This document shows, piece by piece, positions 26,117-35,791 of a stretch of 64,000 nt of DNA (within the stretch, counting starts at the first letter, position 1; the number at the start of each line of letters is the position of its first letter). The DNA comes from Stenotrophomonas beteli (GTDB lineage Bacteria; Pseudomonadota; Gammaproteobacteria; Xanthomonadales; Xanthomonadaceae). The DNA is taken from contig NZ_LLXV01000014.1 of NCBI RefSeq assembly GCF_001431665.1, forward strand, positions 124,001 through 188,000. The letters are read 5' to 3'. A program made the translations under genes and the position numbers. The notes beneath the pieces are model-generated. The model was not told the origin of the DNA. It was given only the letters and a program-made list of their open reading frames with translations, and made no database searches.

Positions 26117-28674
26117 GCGCCATGGCATCGCAGACCTTCGTAATCCGCAGCGGCGCGCTGGTCGCCGCACTGATGCTGGGATTGCTCGGCTGCAGCGGCC
26201 AGGACCGGGCCGCCGCCGTAGCAGCTACCGACAATGATCCGTGGCCGAAGGTCACCTGGCCGCTGGCCGAGGACCCCGCGCTGGAGAAGCGGATCACCGA
26301 CCTGATGGCCGGCATGACGGTGGAGGAAAAGGTCGGCCAGCTCGTGCAGGGCGACATCGCCAGCCTCACCCCCGATGACGTGCGGCGCTACCGCCTCGGT
26401 TCGATCCTGGCCGGAGGTAATTCCGACCCCGGTGGCCGCTACGACGCGTCACCAGCCGAATGGCTGGCGCTGGCCGATGCGTTCTATGACGCGTCCATGG
26501 ATACTTCCAACGGAGGCAAAGCCATTCCACTGCTGTTCGGCATCGATGCCGTGCACGGGCAGAGCAACATCATTGGCGCCACGTTGTTCCCGCACAACAT
26601 CGGGCTGGGTGCCGCGCGCAATCCGGAGCTGCTGCGGCAGATCGGTGGCATTACCGCCCTGGAGACCCGCGTCACCGGCATGGAGTGGACGTTCGCGCCG
26701 ACCGTTGCGGTACCCCAGGATGATCGCTGGGGCCGCACCTACGAGGGCTACTCGGAATCGCCCGAGGTGGTGGCCAGTTACGCGGGCGCCATGGTGGAGG
26801 GATTGCAGGGCAGGGTGGGGACGCCGGAGTTTCTGGATGGCCGTCATGTGATTGCCTCGGTGAAGCACTTCCTCGGCGATGGCGGCACTACCGGCGGCAA
26901 GGACCAGGGCGACACGCGCATCAGCGAGCCCGACCTGGTGCGCATCCATGCGGCCGGGTATCCCCCGGCAATCGCCGCCGGGGCGCAGACGGCCATGGCC
27001 TCCTTCAACAGCGTCAACGGTGAAAAGATGCACGGGCACCGGCATTACCTCACCGACGTGCTCAAGGGGCGAATGCAGTTCGGTGGCTTCGTGGTCGGCG
27101 ACTGGAATGGCCACGGGCAGGTCAAGGGCTGCACCACCACGGACTGCCCGGCCACCATCAACGCCGGCCTGGACATGGCGATGGCTTCGGACAGCTGGAG
27201 GGGCTTCTACGAGACCACGCTGGCGGCGGCGAAGGACGGGCGGATCACGCCGCAGCGCCTGGATGACGCGGTGCGCCGCATCCTGCGCGTCAAGTTCCGC
27301 CTCGGCCTGTTCGAAGCGGGCCGGCCGTCGTCGCGGGCCGTCGGCGGCCAGTTCGCACTCATTGGCGCGCCCGAGCATCGCGCGGTGGCCCGCCAGGCGG
27401 TACGCGAATCGCTGGTGCTGCTGAAGAACCAGAACGGCCTGCTGCCGCTGTCGCCAAAGCAGCGGATCCTGGTGGCCGGCGACGGCGCCGACGATGTCGG
27501 CAAACAGGCCGGCGGCTGGACGCTCAACTGGCAGGGCACCGGTACCACCCGCAAGGATTTTCCCAATGCGGACTCGATCTACGAAGGCATCGCGCGCCAG
27601 GCCACGGCGGCTGGCGGTGAGGCCGTGCTCGCCGTTGACGGTCGCTATGCAGTGAAACCCGACGTGGCGGTGGTGGTGTTTGGCGAAGACCCGTATGCCG
27701 AGTTCCAGGGAGACCGGCCGACGCTGGCCTACAAGCCCGGCAACGAAACGGACCTGGACCTGCTCAAGCGGCTCAAGGCCGAGGGCATCCCGGTCGCTGC
27801 GGTCTTCCTGAGCGGGCGACCGCTGTGGGTGAACCGGGAAATCAATGCCGCCGATGCCTTCGTGGCCGCGTGGCTGCCGGGCTCGGAAGGCGCCGGCATC
27901 GCCGATGTGCTGCTGCGTGGGGCCGACGGCCGCGTGCAGCACGATTTCAAGGGCAGGCTCAGTTTCAGCTGGCCGCGCACCGCCACCCAGTACGCCAACA
28001 ACGTGGGCCAGAAGAATTACGACCCGTTGTTCGCATTCGGCTTCGGCCTGACCTATGCCGACAACGGCGACCTGCCCGTACTGCCGGAGGCATCAGGCGT
28101 CACCGGCAACGAGGGCGCGTCCGGGGTGTTCTTCGCACGCGGCGACGCAGGCGCCGGCATGGCGCTGCGGATCGAGGATGCGACAGGGCAGGGTTCGACC
28201 GTGACCCGCGTGCCGGATGCATTGCCCGGCGACCGGTTGAAGATCACCGGCGTGGATCACCTGGCGCAGGAAGACGGGCGGCGGCTGGCGTGGTCGGGCA
28301 ACGGCGAGGCCGTCGTCGCGCTGCAGTCGCACACGCCACTGGACCTGCAGCGCGAGGCCAACGGTGACCTGATGCTGTTGACCACGCTGCGTGTCGACGC
28401 GGCACCGCGTGGCCAGGCATGGCTGTCGGTGGGCTGTGGTGCCGGCTGTTCGGCGCGGGTCGCCATCGGGCCGACCCTGGCCGCTATGACGGCCGGCCAG
28501 TGGACGCGGGTGGGTGTTCCGCTGAAATGCCTGGCTGCGGCCGGTGCGAAGCTGGACGCGCTTGATCGTCCCTGGTCGCTGGCCTCGGCCGACACCATGA
28601 CGCTCTCGGTGTCCCGCGTCGCCCTGGGGGCGCTGAACGAAGCGCAGGACACGGTGCGCTGCGATGCGCGATGA
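26113..28674 (+). CDS. GH3 beta-glycosidase, lipoprotein, ExoP-like
   Basis: The 853-residue protein starts with a lipoprotein signal (LGLLGC, Cys 27) and then the GH3 N-terminal barrel (LFGIDAVHGQ, KHFLGDGGT, nucleophile D330 in FVVGDWNGH), the GH3 C-terminal alpha/beta domain (ESLVLLKNQNGLLPL) and an extra C-terminal beta-sandwich of about 170 residues like that of marine ExoP and CelD glucohydrolases. It removes single sugars from the non-reducing end of short beta-linked chains, glucose or xylose; context favours xylo-oligosaccharides but the sequence type is glucan glucohydrolase-like. The ATG overlaps the transporter stop. Confidence 0.88.
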   Translation: MSAMASQTFVIRSGALVAALMLGLLGCSGQDRAAAVAATDNDPWPKVTWPLAEDPALEKRITDLMAGMTVEEKVGQLVQGDIASLTPDDVRRYRLGSILAGGNSDPGGRYDASPAEWLALADAFYDASMDTSNGGKAIPLLFGIDAVHGQSNIIGATLFPHNIGLGAARNPELLRQIGGITALETRVTGMEWTFAPTVAVPQDDRWGRTYEGYSESPEVVASYAGAMVEGLQGRVGTPEFLDGRHVIASVKHFLGDGGTTGGKDQGDTRISEPDLVRIHAAGYPPAIAAGAQTAMASFNSVNGEKMHGHRHYLTDVLKGRMQFGGFVVGDWNGHGQVKGCTTTDCPATINAGLDMAMASDSWRGFYETTLAAAKDGRITPQRLDDAVRRILRVKFRLGLFEAGRPSSRAVGGQFALIGAPEHRAVARQAVRESLVLLKNQNGLLPLSPKQRILVAGDGADDVGKQAGGWTLNWQGTGTTRKDFPNADSIYEGIARQATAAGGEAVLAVDGRYAVKPDVAVVVFGEDPYAEFQGDRPTLAYKPGNETDLDLLKRLKAEGIPVAAVFLSGRPLWVNREINAADAFVAAWLPGSEGAGIADVLLRGADGRVQHDFKGRLSFSWPRTATQYANNVGQKNYDPLFAFGFGLTYADNGDLPVLPEASGVTGNEGASGVFFARGDAGAGMALRIEDATGQGSTVTRVPDALPGDRLKITGVDHLAQEDGRRLAWSGNGEAVVALQSHTPLDLQREANGDLMLLTTLRVDAAPRGQAWLSVGCGAGCSARVAIGPTLAAMTAGQWTRVGVPLKCLAAAGAKLDALDRPWSLASADTMTLSVSRVALGALNEAQDTVRCDAR

Positions 28675-28744
28675 TCGTCCGCGCCGCCATCATCGCGGGC
28701 CTCGCATGCACCGGGTGGCCGCACGCATGAGGCAGCAATCCGCG

Positions 28745-29803
28745 CTACCGGCGCTTGGGTGGCGCAGCCACCGAATCACGTACGATCAACCGGTGCGGCA
28801 CGACGTGGTCGCGCAGCACGGGGGTGTCACCACTGGAACGGCGGATGGTGCGCAGCAGGATGTCGATGGCTGCGTTGGCCATGAACGCGATCGGCTGATG
28901 GATCGTGGTCAGTTCCGGCCACACGGTGGTTGCAGCCGAGGTGTCATCGAAGCCGACCACCGACAGGTCGCGCGGTACATCCAGTCCGCGCCGATGCGCC
29001 ACGGAGATGGCGGCGGCGCCCATGTCATCGTTGCTGGCGAAGATCGCCGTCGGTGGCCGGCGCTGGGACAGCAGCTTCTCGGCCGCAGCCAGGCCGGACC
29101 GGTAGGTGTAGTCACCGTGCTGGACCAGGCCGGACTCCACCGCCAGCCCCGCCTCGCGCAGCGCCGTGACGAAACCGTCGTAGCGGAGCGCGCTCGCGCT
29201 CAGGTCAGTGCGTCCACGGATGAAGCCGATGCGGGTGTGCCCCTGCCGGAGCAGGTGTTCGGTCATTTCCCTGCCGGCGCTGAAGTCGTCGATACGGACG
29301 CAGGACAGGGCATCGCTCAGCCGTCCCGAAGCGATGGCCACCACCGGAATGCCTGCCTTGACCAGTTCGCTTACCGCGGCCTGCGATTCGCACAAGGGCG
29401 GCGGCAGGATCACCCCGTCGACGCGTCCGGCGAGCGCACGCGCGGCCTTGCGCTCGGACTCGGCATCCAGATTGTCCCAGTAGTCGATGACCAGCTGCAG
29501 GGCGGAGCTGGACGCGACGCGCAGCAGCCCGACCAGCAGCTCGCGCAGGTAGGCGCCGCTGGGATTGGTATAGATCAGGGCGATGCGCGTGTGCTGCGCG
29601 GCGGCCAGCGAACTGGCCGCAAGATTGGGCGTATAGCCCAGCGCGTGCACCGCGCGCAGCACGCGCTCGCGGGTGACGTCACGCACCTTGCCCTGGTTGA
29701 TCACGCGCGACACGGTCATCGGCGAAACGCCGGCAAGGGCCGCAACCTCGTCGATGGTCACGCCTGCGGTTCTGCGGCGAACCGACTTCTTCGGCTTGTC
29801 CAA
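28745..29803 (-). CDS. xylR: LacI-family repressor of xylan genes (XylR-like)
   Basis: The 352-residue protein has a LacI helix-turn-helix (VTIDEVAALAGVSPMTVSRV, about 15-34) with hinge LAASSLAAAQ and a periplasmic-binding-like sensor domain. I take TTG 29803 as the start: it has AAAGGGA 8 bases upstream and MDKPKKSVRRRT gives a normal N-terminal arm, whereas no in-frame ATG lies near. It diverges from the alpha-glucuronidase gene across 92 bp holding a degenerate copy of the TGGTAGCGCTACCA site. In Xanthomonas a LacI regulator at the same place represses the xylan genes; the ligand here is inferred to be xylose or a xylo-oligosaccharide. Confidence 0.82.
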   Translation of the reverse strand: MDKPKKSVRRRTAGVTIDEVAALAGVSPMTVSRVINQGKVRDVTRERVLRAVHALGYTPNLAASSLAAAQHTRIALIYTNPSGAYLRELLVGLLRVASSSALQLVIDYWDNLDAESERKAARALAGRVDGVILPPPLCESQAAVSELVKAGIPVVAIASGRLSDALSCVRIDDFSAGREMTEHLLRQGHTRIGFIRGRTDLSASALRYDGFVTALREAGLAVESGLVQHGDYTYRSGLAAAEKLLSQRRPPTAIFASNDDMGAAAISVAHRRGLDVPRDLSVVGFDDTSAATTVWPELTTIHQPIAFMANAAIDILLRTIRRSSGDTPVLRDHVVPHRLIVRDSVAAPPKRR

Positions 29804-29822
29804 TGCACGATCCCTTTGGTCT

Positions 29823-29836
29823 TGGTGGCGCTGCCG
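29823..29836. promoter_or_regulatory. Degenerate XylR-type site in divergent gap
   Basis: TGGTGGCGCTGCCG matches 11 of 14 bases of the upstream palindrome and lies 20 bp before the xylR TTG and 60 bp before the alpha-glucuronidase start. It could let XylR weakly control itself and the GH operon. GC-rich sequence makes chance matches likely, so this is tentative. Confidence 0.33.
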
Positions 29837-29895
29837 CGCCGGTGCGCGGGACGATGATGAACCGTCGCGGGCCCGGCCGTAGTCTACAAAGGCGC

Positions 29896-32070
29896 ATGTT
29901 AACGCCGTTGTTCCGCGCTGTCGGCAGCCGGCTGTGTGCCATCCTGGCGCTGCTGGCCTGCACTGGCGGCGTGCAGGCCGAAGACGGCTATGCGTTGTGG
30001 ATGCGTTACGTGCCGGTTGCCCCGGCGGTCGTTGCCGAATACCGGCTGCAGTTGGCGGAGGTGGTGGCACCGGATCGCACGCCGGTCCAGCGTGCCAGCC
30101 GCGATGAGCTGGCGCGCAGCCTGCCGGGCCTGCTGGGATCGGCTCCGCCGATGCGGACGGCGATCAGCGCTGGCCATGCCCTGGTGCTGGGTACGCCGCA
30201 GTCCTCGGACCTGGTCGCCGCGTTTGGCGAGGAGATCGCCACGCTGGGCGACGACGGGTTCCTGATCCGGCGGGTCCGGATCGACGGACGTGATGTTCTG
30301 CTGGTGGCGGCGCGCCAGGATCTGGGCGTGCTGTACGGCACGTTCCATCTGCTGCGCCTGCTGCAGCGTGGCACGTCGCTGCAGGGGCTGGAGGTGCGTG
30401 AGTCGCCACGGGTCGCCCTGCGTGTGCTCGACCATTGGGACAACCTGGATCGCTACGTCGAGCGCGGCTATGCGGGCAGCTCGCTGTGGGATTGGCAGAC
30501 GCTGCCGCAGTGGCATGATCCGCGCTACACCGACTACGCACGGGCCAACGCCTCGCTCGGCATCAACGGCACCGTCCTGAACAACGTCAATGCCAGTGCC
30601 CTGAGCCTGTCGCCGGCCTATCTGGCCAAGGCGGCCACGCTGGCCGACCTGTTCCGCCCCTACGGCATCCGGGTCTACCTGAGCGCACGCTTCAGCGCGC
30701 CCATCGAACTGGGCGGGCTGGCGACAGCTGATCCGCTCGATCCGGCTGTACAGCGCTGGTGGCGCGACAAGGTGGATGAGATCCACGCGCTCATTCCAGA
30801 TTTCGGCGGTTTCCTGGTCAAGGCGAACTCGGAGGGGCAACCCGGCCCCCAGGACTACGGCCGCTCCCACGCCGACGGAGCCAACCTGCTGGCCGACGCG
30901 CTGGCGCCGTACAACGGCGTGGTGATGTGGCGGGCCTTCGTGTACTCGCACGAGGTGCCAGACGATCGCGCCAAGCAGGCCTACAGCGAATTCGTCGGGC
31001 TCGACGGCGCCTTCCGCCCCAACGTGATCGTGCAGGTGAAGAACGGCCCCATCGACTTCCAGCCGCGCGAGCCGTTCCATCCGCTGTTCGGCGCCATGCC
31101 ACGCACGCCGCTGATGATGGAATTGCAGATCACCAAGGAGTACCTGGGCTTCGCGACACACCTGGTGTATCTGGGAACGCTCTACCAGGAAGTGCTGCAG
31201 GCCGATACCCATGCACGCGGCGAAGGCTCCATCGTTGCCCGCGTTGTTGATGGCTCGCTGGAGGGCCACGCGCTGACCGGCATCGCCGGCGTCGCCAACA
31301 TCGGCGTGGACCGCACCTGGAGCGGCTCGCACTTCGACCAGGCCAACTGGTATGCCTTCGGGCGCCTGGCCTGGAATCCGCAGCAGTCCGCGCGCGGCAT
31401 TGCCGAGGACTGGGCCGCACTGACCTTCTCGCCCGACCCGCAGGTGACTGGCCCGATCGTGCGGATGATGATGGACTCGCGGGAAGCGGCGGTGGATTAC
31501 ATGATGCCGCTGGGCCTGCATCACCTCATGGCACGCGGCCATCATTACGGCCCCGGCCCCTGGGTGGACGGCGGCCCGCGCGCGGACTGGACGTCGGTGT
31601 ACTACCACCGCGCCGGCCGCGACGGCATTGGTTTCGACCGCAGCGCCAGCGGGAGCAACGCAGTGGGCCAGTATGCGCCGCAGGTGGCCGAGGTCTATGG
31701 AGACCCGGCGCGCGTGCCCGAGTCACTGCTGCTGTGGTTCCACCATGTGCCGTGGGATCACCGCATGCGCTCGGGCAGGACGCTCTGGGACGAGCTGGTC
31801 GGGCGCTATTCGCGCGGCGTGCGCCAGGTGCAGTCGATGCAGGCGACCTGGGCAGGCCTGCATGACCGGATCGATCCGCAGCGGCATCGGCACGTCGCGG
31901 CGTTCCTGCAGATCCAGCACGACGAAGCGCAGTGGTGGCGTGATGCCAGCGTGGCGTACTTCCAGTCACTCAGCGGACGGCCGTTGCCAGCCGGCGAACA
32001 GCCGCCGCCGCACCCGTTGGCGTACTACCAGGCGTTGCAGTTTCCTTTCGCACCCGGGGATGGGCGATGA
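29896..32070 (+). CDS. agu67A: GH67 alpha-glucuronidase, exported
   Basis: The 724-residue protein has a signal peptide (MLTPLFRAVGSRLCAILALL, cleavage near VQA) followed by an N-terminal beta domain and the GH67 barrel with RVLDHWDNLDRYVERGYAG, GGFLVKANSEGQPGP (acid/base Glu) and FGAMPRTPLMMELQITKEY. It cleaves 4-O-methylglucuronic acid from the ends of aldouronic acids made from glucuronoxylan. I chose ATG 29896 because it starts a proper signal peptide; ATGs at 29803 and 29854 add a leader without family features. It begins a chain of four genes linked by ATGA overlaps. The signal peptide points to the periplasm. Confidence 0.92.
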   Translation: MLTPLFRAVGSRLCAILALLACTGGVQAEDGYALWMRYVPVAPAVVAEYRLQLAEVVAPDRTPVQRASRDELARSLPGLLGSAPPMRTAISAGHALVLGTPQSSDLVAAFGEEIATLGDDGFLIRRVRIDGRDVLLVAARQDLGVLYGTFHLLRLLQRGTSLQGLEVRESPRVALRVLDHWDNLDRYVERGYAGSSLWDWQTLPQWHDPRYTDYARANASLGINGTVLNNVNASALSLSPAYLAKAATLADLFRPYGIRVYLSARFSAPIELGGLATADPLDPAVQRWWRDKVDEIHALIPDFGGFLVKANSEGQPGPQDYGRSHADGANLLADALAPYNGVVMWRAFVYSHEVPDDRAKQAYSEFVGLDGAFRPNVIVQVKNGPIDFQPREPFHPLFGAMPRTPLMMELQITKEYLGFATHLVYLGTLYQEVLQADTHARGEGSIVARVVDGSLEGHALTGIAGVANIGVDRTWSGSHFDQANWYAFGRLAWNPQQSARGIAEDWAALTFSPDPQVTGPIVRMMMDSREAAVDYMMPLGLHHLMARGHHYGPGPWVDGGPRADWTSVYYHRAGRDGIGFDRSASGSNAVGQYAPQVAEVYGDPARVPESLLLWFHHVPWDHRMRSGRTLWDELVGRYSRGVRQVQSMQATWAGLHDRIDPQRHRHVAAFLQIQHDEAQWWRDASVAYFQSLSGRPLPAGEQPPPHPLAYYQALQFPFAPGDGR

Positions 32071-34043
32071 GCAGGATCGCATGGGCCGCGCGTGCGGTGG
32101 CGTTGATGGTGCTGGCGTGCCTTGCCGTGCCGGTGGCGGCCGCTGAAACGACACGGTTGCTGCACCCGCTGTTCCAGGACCACGCGGTCCTGCAGCGCGA
32201 CCAGCCGATCGCCATCTGGGGCCAGGCGGGCCCCGGGCAGGCGGTGTCGGTGACCTTCGCCGGCCAGGCGGTGACCACGCGCGCAGACACGACGGGCCGC
32301 TGGCAGGCCACGTTGCCCGCCATCGCCGCAGGCGGGCCGTACATCCTGGAGGCCGCCGCCGGGAACCAACGTGAGAGGGCGCGCGATGTGCTGGTCGGCG
32401 ACGTCTGGTTGTGCGCGGGCCAGTCGAACATGGAACTTCCGGTGTGGCGCTCGCTCAATGCAGCCAGCGAGATCGACTCGGCCACAATGCCACGCCTCCG
32501 GCTGTTCACTGTGCCGCACGCCGCGGACGTGCAGGCACAGGCGCGTTTCAACGGTCGCGTCGCATGGGCGCCGGCAACGCCCGCTACGGTGCGTGACTTC
32601 TCGGCAGCGTGCTTCTACTTCGCGCGCGAGCTGCAGCGCACGGTCGACGTGCCGATGGGGCTGATCCAGGCGGCATGGGGCGGCTCGCGGATCGAAGCCT
32701 GGACCAGCGCCGATGCATTGCGAGGGCAGGGTGGCCTGGACGAGGCCCTCGATATCCTCGCGCGGTCTGTGCATGATCCGCTGGAGGCACGCGCAGCCTG
32801 GGGCCGCTACTGGCAGCACTGGTGGGCCTCCCGTGAGGGCGCGCTGCCCGGCGACGCACCGTGGCGCGCGGACACCGACGACGGCCGATGGCCGCGCGCA
32901 CCGGCTGCGTTGGGGGCGTGGGAGCGGTGGAACGTGCCCGCGCTTGCCGACTACAACGGCATGGTCTGGTATCGAACGCAGGTGACGCTGAGTGCTGAAC
33001 AGGCTGCACGCGGCGCGATCCTGCAGCTGGCCTCCGCCGACGAGGCGGACGTGACCTGGGTGAACGGCGTCGCCGTGGGCAGCCAGTATGGTGCCGGCGA
33101 GAGGCGCTACCCGTTGCCCAGCGGCCTGTTGAAGGCAGGGGCCAACAGTATTGCGGTGAACGTGCTCGACACCTACGGTGAAGGCGGCCTGGCGGGCCCC
33201 GCGACGGCACACCGCCTGCAGTTCGACAACGGTGAGCGGGTGGTGCTGCAGGCGCCGTGGAAGTACCGGGTGGCGCCGGGCCAGCCGGCACCTCCGTTCG
33301 CGCCGTGGCAGGCCGCTACCGGGCTGTCGACGCTGTACAACGGAATGATCGCGCCGCTCGGGGGCGTCGGGCTGCGCGGCATGCTCTGGTACCAGGGGGA
33401 ATCGAACACCGGCGAGGGTGCGGCGTATGCGGCGCGCCTGCGTGCGCTGCGCGACGACTGGCGGCGGCAGTTCGGCGCTGGCACGCCGCTGTTACTGGTG
33501 CAGCTGGCCGGTTACGGCCAGCCGCCGGTTGTGCCGGCCGACAGCGGCTGGGCACAGGTGCGCGAGGCGCAGCGGCGCGTCGCGGCCGAGGATGCGCGGA
33601 GCGGGCTCGCCATCGCCATCGACATCGGTGATGCCTACGACATCCATCCACCGAACAAGCAGGAGCTCGGGCGCCGCCTGGCCCGCGTGGCGCGCCACGT
33701 CGCGTACGGCGAGGTGGACGTGGCCCCGTCAGGGCCGCGAGCGGTCACCGCCGTGCGGACGCCCGCGGGCGTCGCCGTTGCGTTCGAGGATGTCCAAGGC
33801 GCACTCACCGCGACCGGCGCGGTGCGGCCGATCGGCTTCGAACTCTGCGATACGCGCCACTGCGAATACAGCGACGCCGAACTGGACGGGCGCCGGATCC
33901 TGCTGCGCGGGCCGCTGTCGACGCACGCAACACATGCCCGCTACTGCTGGGCCGATGGCCCGGTATGCACGCTGCGCGACCGCAGCGCGGCGCCGGCGGG
34001 CCCGTTCGAACTTCCCATTGCCGAAGCCGAGACGCGACGATGA
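32067..34043 (+). CDS. SGNH acetylesterase (sialate O-acetylesterase family)
   Basis: The 658-residue protein has a signal peptide (to about residue 26), the nucleophile block LCAGQSNMELP (S120), an inserted jelly-roll domain (about 300-400, LASADEADVTWVNG), the block WYQGESN and the catalytic Asp-His in DAYDIHPPNK. The family removes acetyl groups from sugars. Between an alpha-glucuronidase and a GH43 gene it most likely deacetylates xylo-oligosaccharides (acetylxylan esterase). Start and stop overlap both neighbours by ATGA, which implies a fixed ratio with Agu67 and GH43. Confidence 0.86.
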   Translation: MSRIAWAARAVALMVLACLAVPVAAAETTRLLHPLFQDHAVLQRDQPIAIWGQAGPGQAVSVTFAGQAVTTRADTTGRWQATLPAIAAGGPYILEAAAGNQRERARDVLVGDVWLCAGQSNMELPVWRSLNAASEIDSATMPRLRLFTVPHAADVQAQARFNGRVAWAPATPATVRDFSAACFYFARELQRTVDVPMGLIQAAWGGSRIEAWTSADALRGQGGLDEALDILARSVHDPLEARAAWGRYWQHWWASREGALPGDAPWRADTDDGRWPRAPAALGAWERWNVPALADYNGMVWYRTQVTLSAEQAARGAILQLASADEADVTWVNGVAVGSQYGAGERRYPLPSGLLKAGANSIAVNVLDTYGEGGLAGPATAHRLQFDNGERVVLQAPWKYRVAPGQPAPPFAPWQAATGLSTLYNGMIAPLGGVGLRGMLWYQGESNTGEGAAYAARLRALRDDWRRQFGAGTPLLLVQLAGYGQPPVVPADSGWAQVREAQRRVAAEDARSGLAIAIDIGDAYDIHPPNKQELGRRLARVARHVAYGEVDVAPSGPRAVTAVRTPAGVAVAFEDVQGALTATGAVRPIGFELCDTRHCEYSDAELDGRRILLRGPLSTHATHARYCWADGPVCTLRDRSAAPAGPFELPIAEAETRR

Positions 34044-35791
34044 TGACGTTGTCCAAGCAGTCCCCTCTGGCCCGCGACAGGGCCGGCCTGCGGTCGATGG
34101 CACGCCACCTGCTGGCGGCGGTGCTGCTGCTGTCGGCCGCCGCCAGCCCGGCCAGCGCGCCGCCGGACGCACCGCCGGTGTATTTCGACTGGTTCGAATA
34201 CAGCGGTCACGACGCGGCCTTCGAAACGCCGCTGCCGGCTGGCCACTACCGCAATCCAGTGCTGGCCGGCTTCCATGCCGATCCCAGCATCGTGCGCGCG
34301 AACGGCCGGTTCTACCTGGTCAATTCCAGCTTCACCTACTTCCCGGGCATTCCGGTGTTCGAAAGTGCCGACCTGGTGCACTGGAAGCAGATCGGCAATG
34401 TGATCGACCGGCCGACGCAGCTGGATTTCGACGGGTTGAGCGTCTCGCGCGGCATCTTCGCCCCCACCATCGAATACCACGACGGGGTCTTCTACGTGGT
34501 GACCACGGCCACCGACAGCGGCGGCAACTTCATTGCCACCGCGCGCGACCCGGCCGGGCCGTGGTCGGACCCGCACTGGCTGCCCGGCATCGACGGCATC
34601 GATCCATCACTGTTCTTCGACGACGACGGCACGGTGTACCTGATCAACAACGACGCGCCGCCCGGCACGCCACGCTATGACGGACACCGCGCCATCTGGA
34701 TGCAGCAGATCGATCTGGCCGCCTTCAAGCCGGTCGGCCCGCGCCGGGTGCTGGTTGATGGAGGCGTGGAGCCGGCGAAGAACCCGATCTGGATCGAGGG
34801 ACCGCACATCTACAAGCGCCAGGGCTGGTATTACCTGTCCGATGCCGAAGGGGGCACCGGGCCGCAGCACTCGCAGGTGGTGCTGCGCAGCCGCTCGGTG
34901 TGGGGACCGTATGTTCCCTACGCAGGCAATCCGATCCTGACCCAGCGCGAGCTGCCGGACGACCGTCCGCTGCCGATCACCAATGCCGGCCATGCCGACC
35001 TGGTCGAGGGCCCGGATGGTTCGTGGTGGGCGGTGTTCCTGGCCAGCCGCAATTATCAGAAGCGCCACTACAACACCGGACGTGAGACCTATCTGCTGCC
35101 GGTGCGCTGGCAGGACGGCTGGCCACGGATCCTGCCGACCGACCAGGCCATTCCCTACGTGGTCGAGGCGCCGTCGTGGATGCAGGGCGAGGCATCGCAG
35201 GCCCCTTCGACCGGCAATTTCGTAGCGCGCGACAATTTTGATGGACCAACACTTGATCGCCAGTGGCTGCGCGTGCGGGTGCCCAGGCATGCCTGGGCCG
35301 ACCTGGCCACGCGTCCGGGCATGCTGGCCGTGCGCCCGCTTGCCGAGGATCTGGACACGCTGCGCAATCCGGCGTTCCTCGGCCGACGCCAGCAGCACCT
35401 GCGCTTCGAGGCGAGCACCGCAATGAGCCGGCCCGGGCCTGGCGTGGCGGCCGGCCTGGCCGCGTTCCAGAGTGAGGCGTACTGGTATTTCCTTGGCGTG
35501 CGCAGCCTGCCGGGCGGGCGACTTGCGCTGTTCCTGGAGGTTCGTGACGGCGGTGGCAGTACGCGCACACTGGCCACCCGCGAAGTGCGGGCACCGGAGA
35601 CGGTGCGGCTGCAGATCGCCGGCAACGAGGGGGACTACACGTTTTCGTTCGACACCGGCGACGGGCAGGGCTGGCAGCTGCTCGCCGCCGGTGTGGATGG
35701 CACCGTTCTGAGTACGGATCGGGCAGGCGGCTTCGTCGGCGCACTGCTGGGTCCCTTCGCGCGCGATGAGCGCACCGGGAGGAGCAAATGA
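34040..35791 (+). CDS. GH43 xylosidase/arabinofuranosidase, exported
   Basis: The 583-residue protein has an N-terminal signal after a long n-region (hydrophobic 22-40) and a five-bladed propeller with the three acidic residues at D81 (HADPSIV), D188 (GIDPSLF) and E253 (WIEGPHIY). A C-terminal beta-sandwich of about 190 residues follows (FVARDNFDGPTLDRQWLRV), as in GH43 subfamilies acting on arabinoxylan. It should remove xylose or arabinose residues in the periplasm. It overlaps the esterase upstream and the GH3 gene downstream by ATGA. Confidence 0.88.
   Translation: MMTLSKQSPLARDRAGLRSMARHLLAAVLLLSAAASPASAPPDAPPVYFDWFEYSGHDAAFETPLPAGHYRNPVLAGFHADPSIVRANGRFYLVNSSFTYFPGIPVFESADLVHWKQIGNVIDRPTQLDFDGLSVSRGIFAPTIEYHDGVFYVVTTATDSGGNFIATARDPAGPWSDPHWLPGIDGIDPSLFFDDDGTVYLINNDAPPGTPRYDGHRAIWMQQIDLAAFKPVGPRRVLVDGGVEPAKNPIWIEGPHIYKRQGWYYLSDAEGGTGPQHSQVVLRSRSVWGPYVPYAGNPILTQRELPDDRPLPITNAGHADLVEGPDGSWWAVFLASRNYQKRHYNTGRETYLLPVRWQDGWPRILPTDQAIPYVVEAPSWMQGEASQAPSTGNFVARDNFDGPTLDRQWLRVRVPRHAWADLATRPGMLAVRPLAEDLDTLRNPAFLGRRQQHLRFEASTAMSRPGPGVAAGLAAFQSEAYWYFLGVRSLPGGRLALFLEVRDGGGSTRTLATREVRAPETVRLQIAGNEGDYTFSFDTGDGQGWQLLAAGVDGTVLSTDRAGGFVGALLGPFARDERTGRSK

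Noticed and set aside
29803..29895. Earlier ATG starts for the alpha-glucuronidase (29803 and 29854)
   Set aside because: They would add a leader without signal-peptide features that overlaps the xylR start region; ATG 29896 begins a standard signal peptide.
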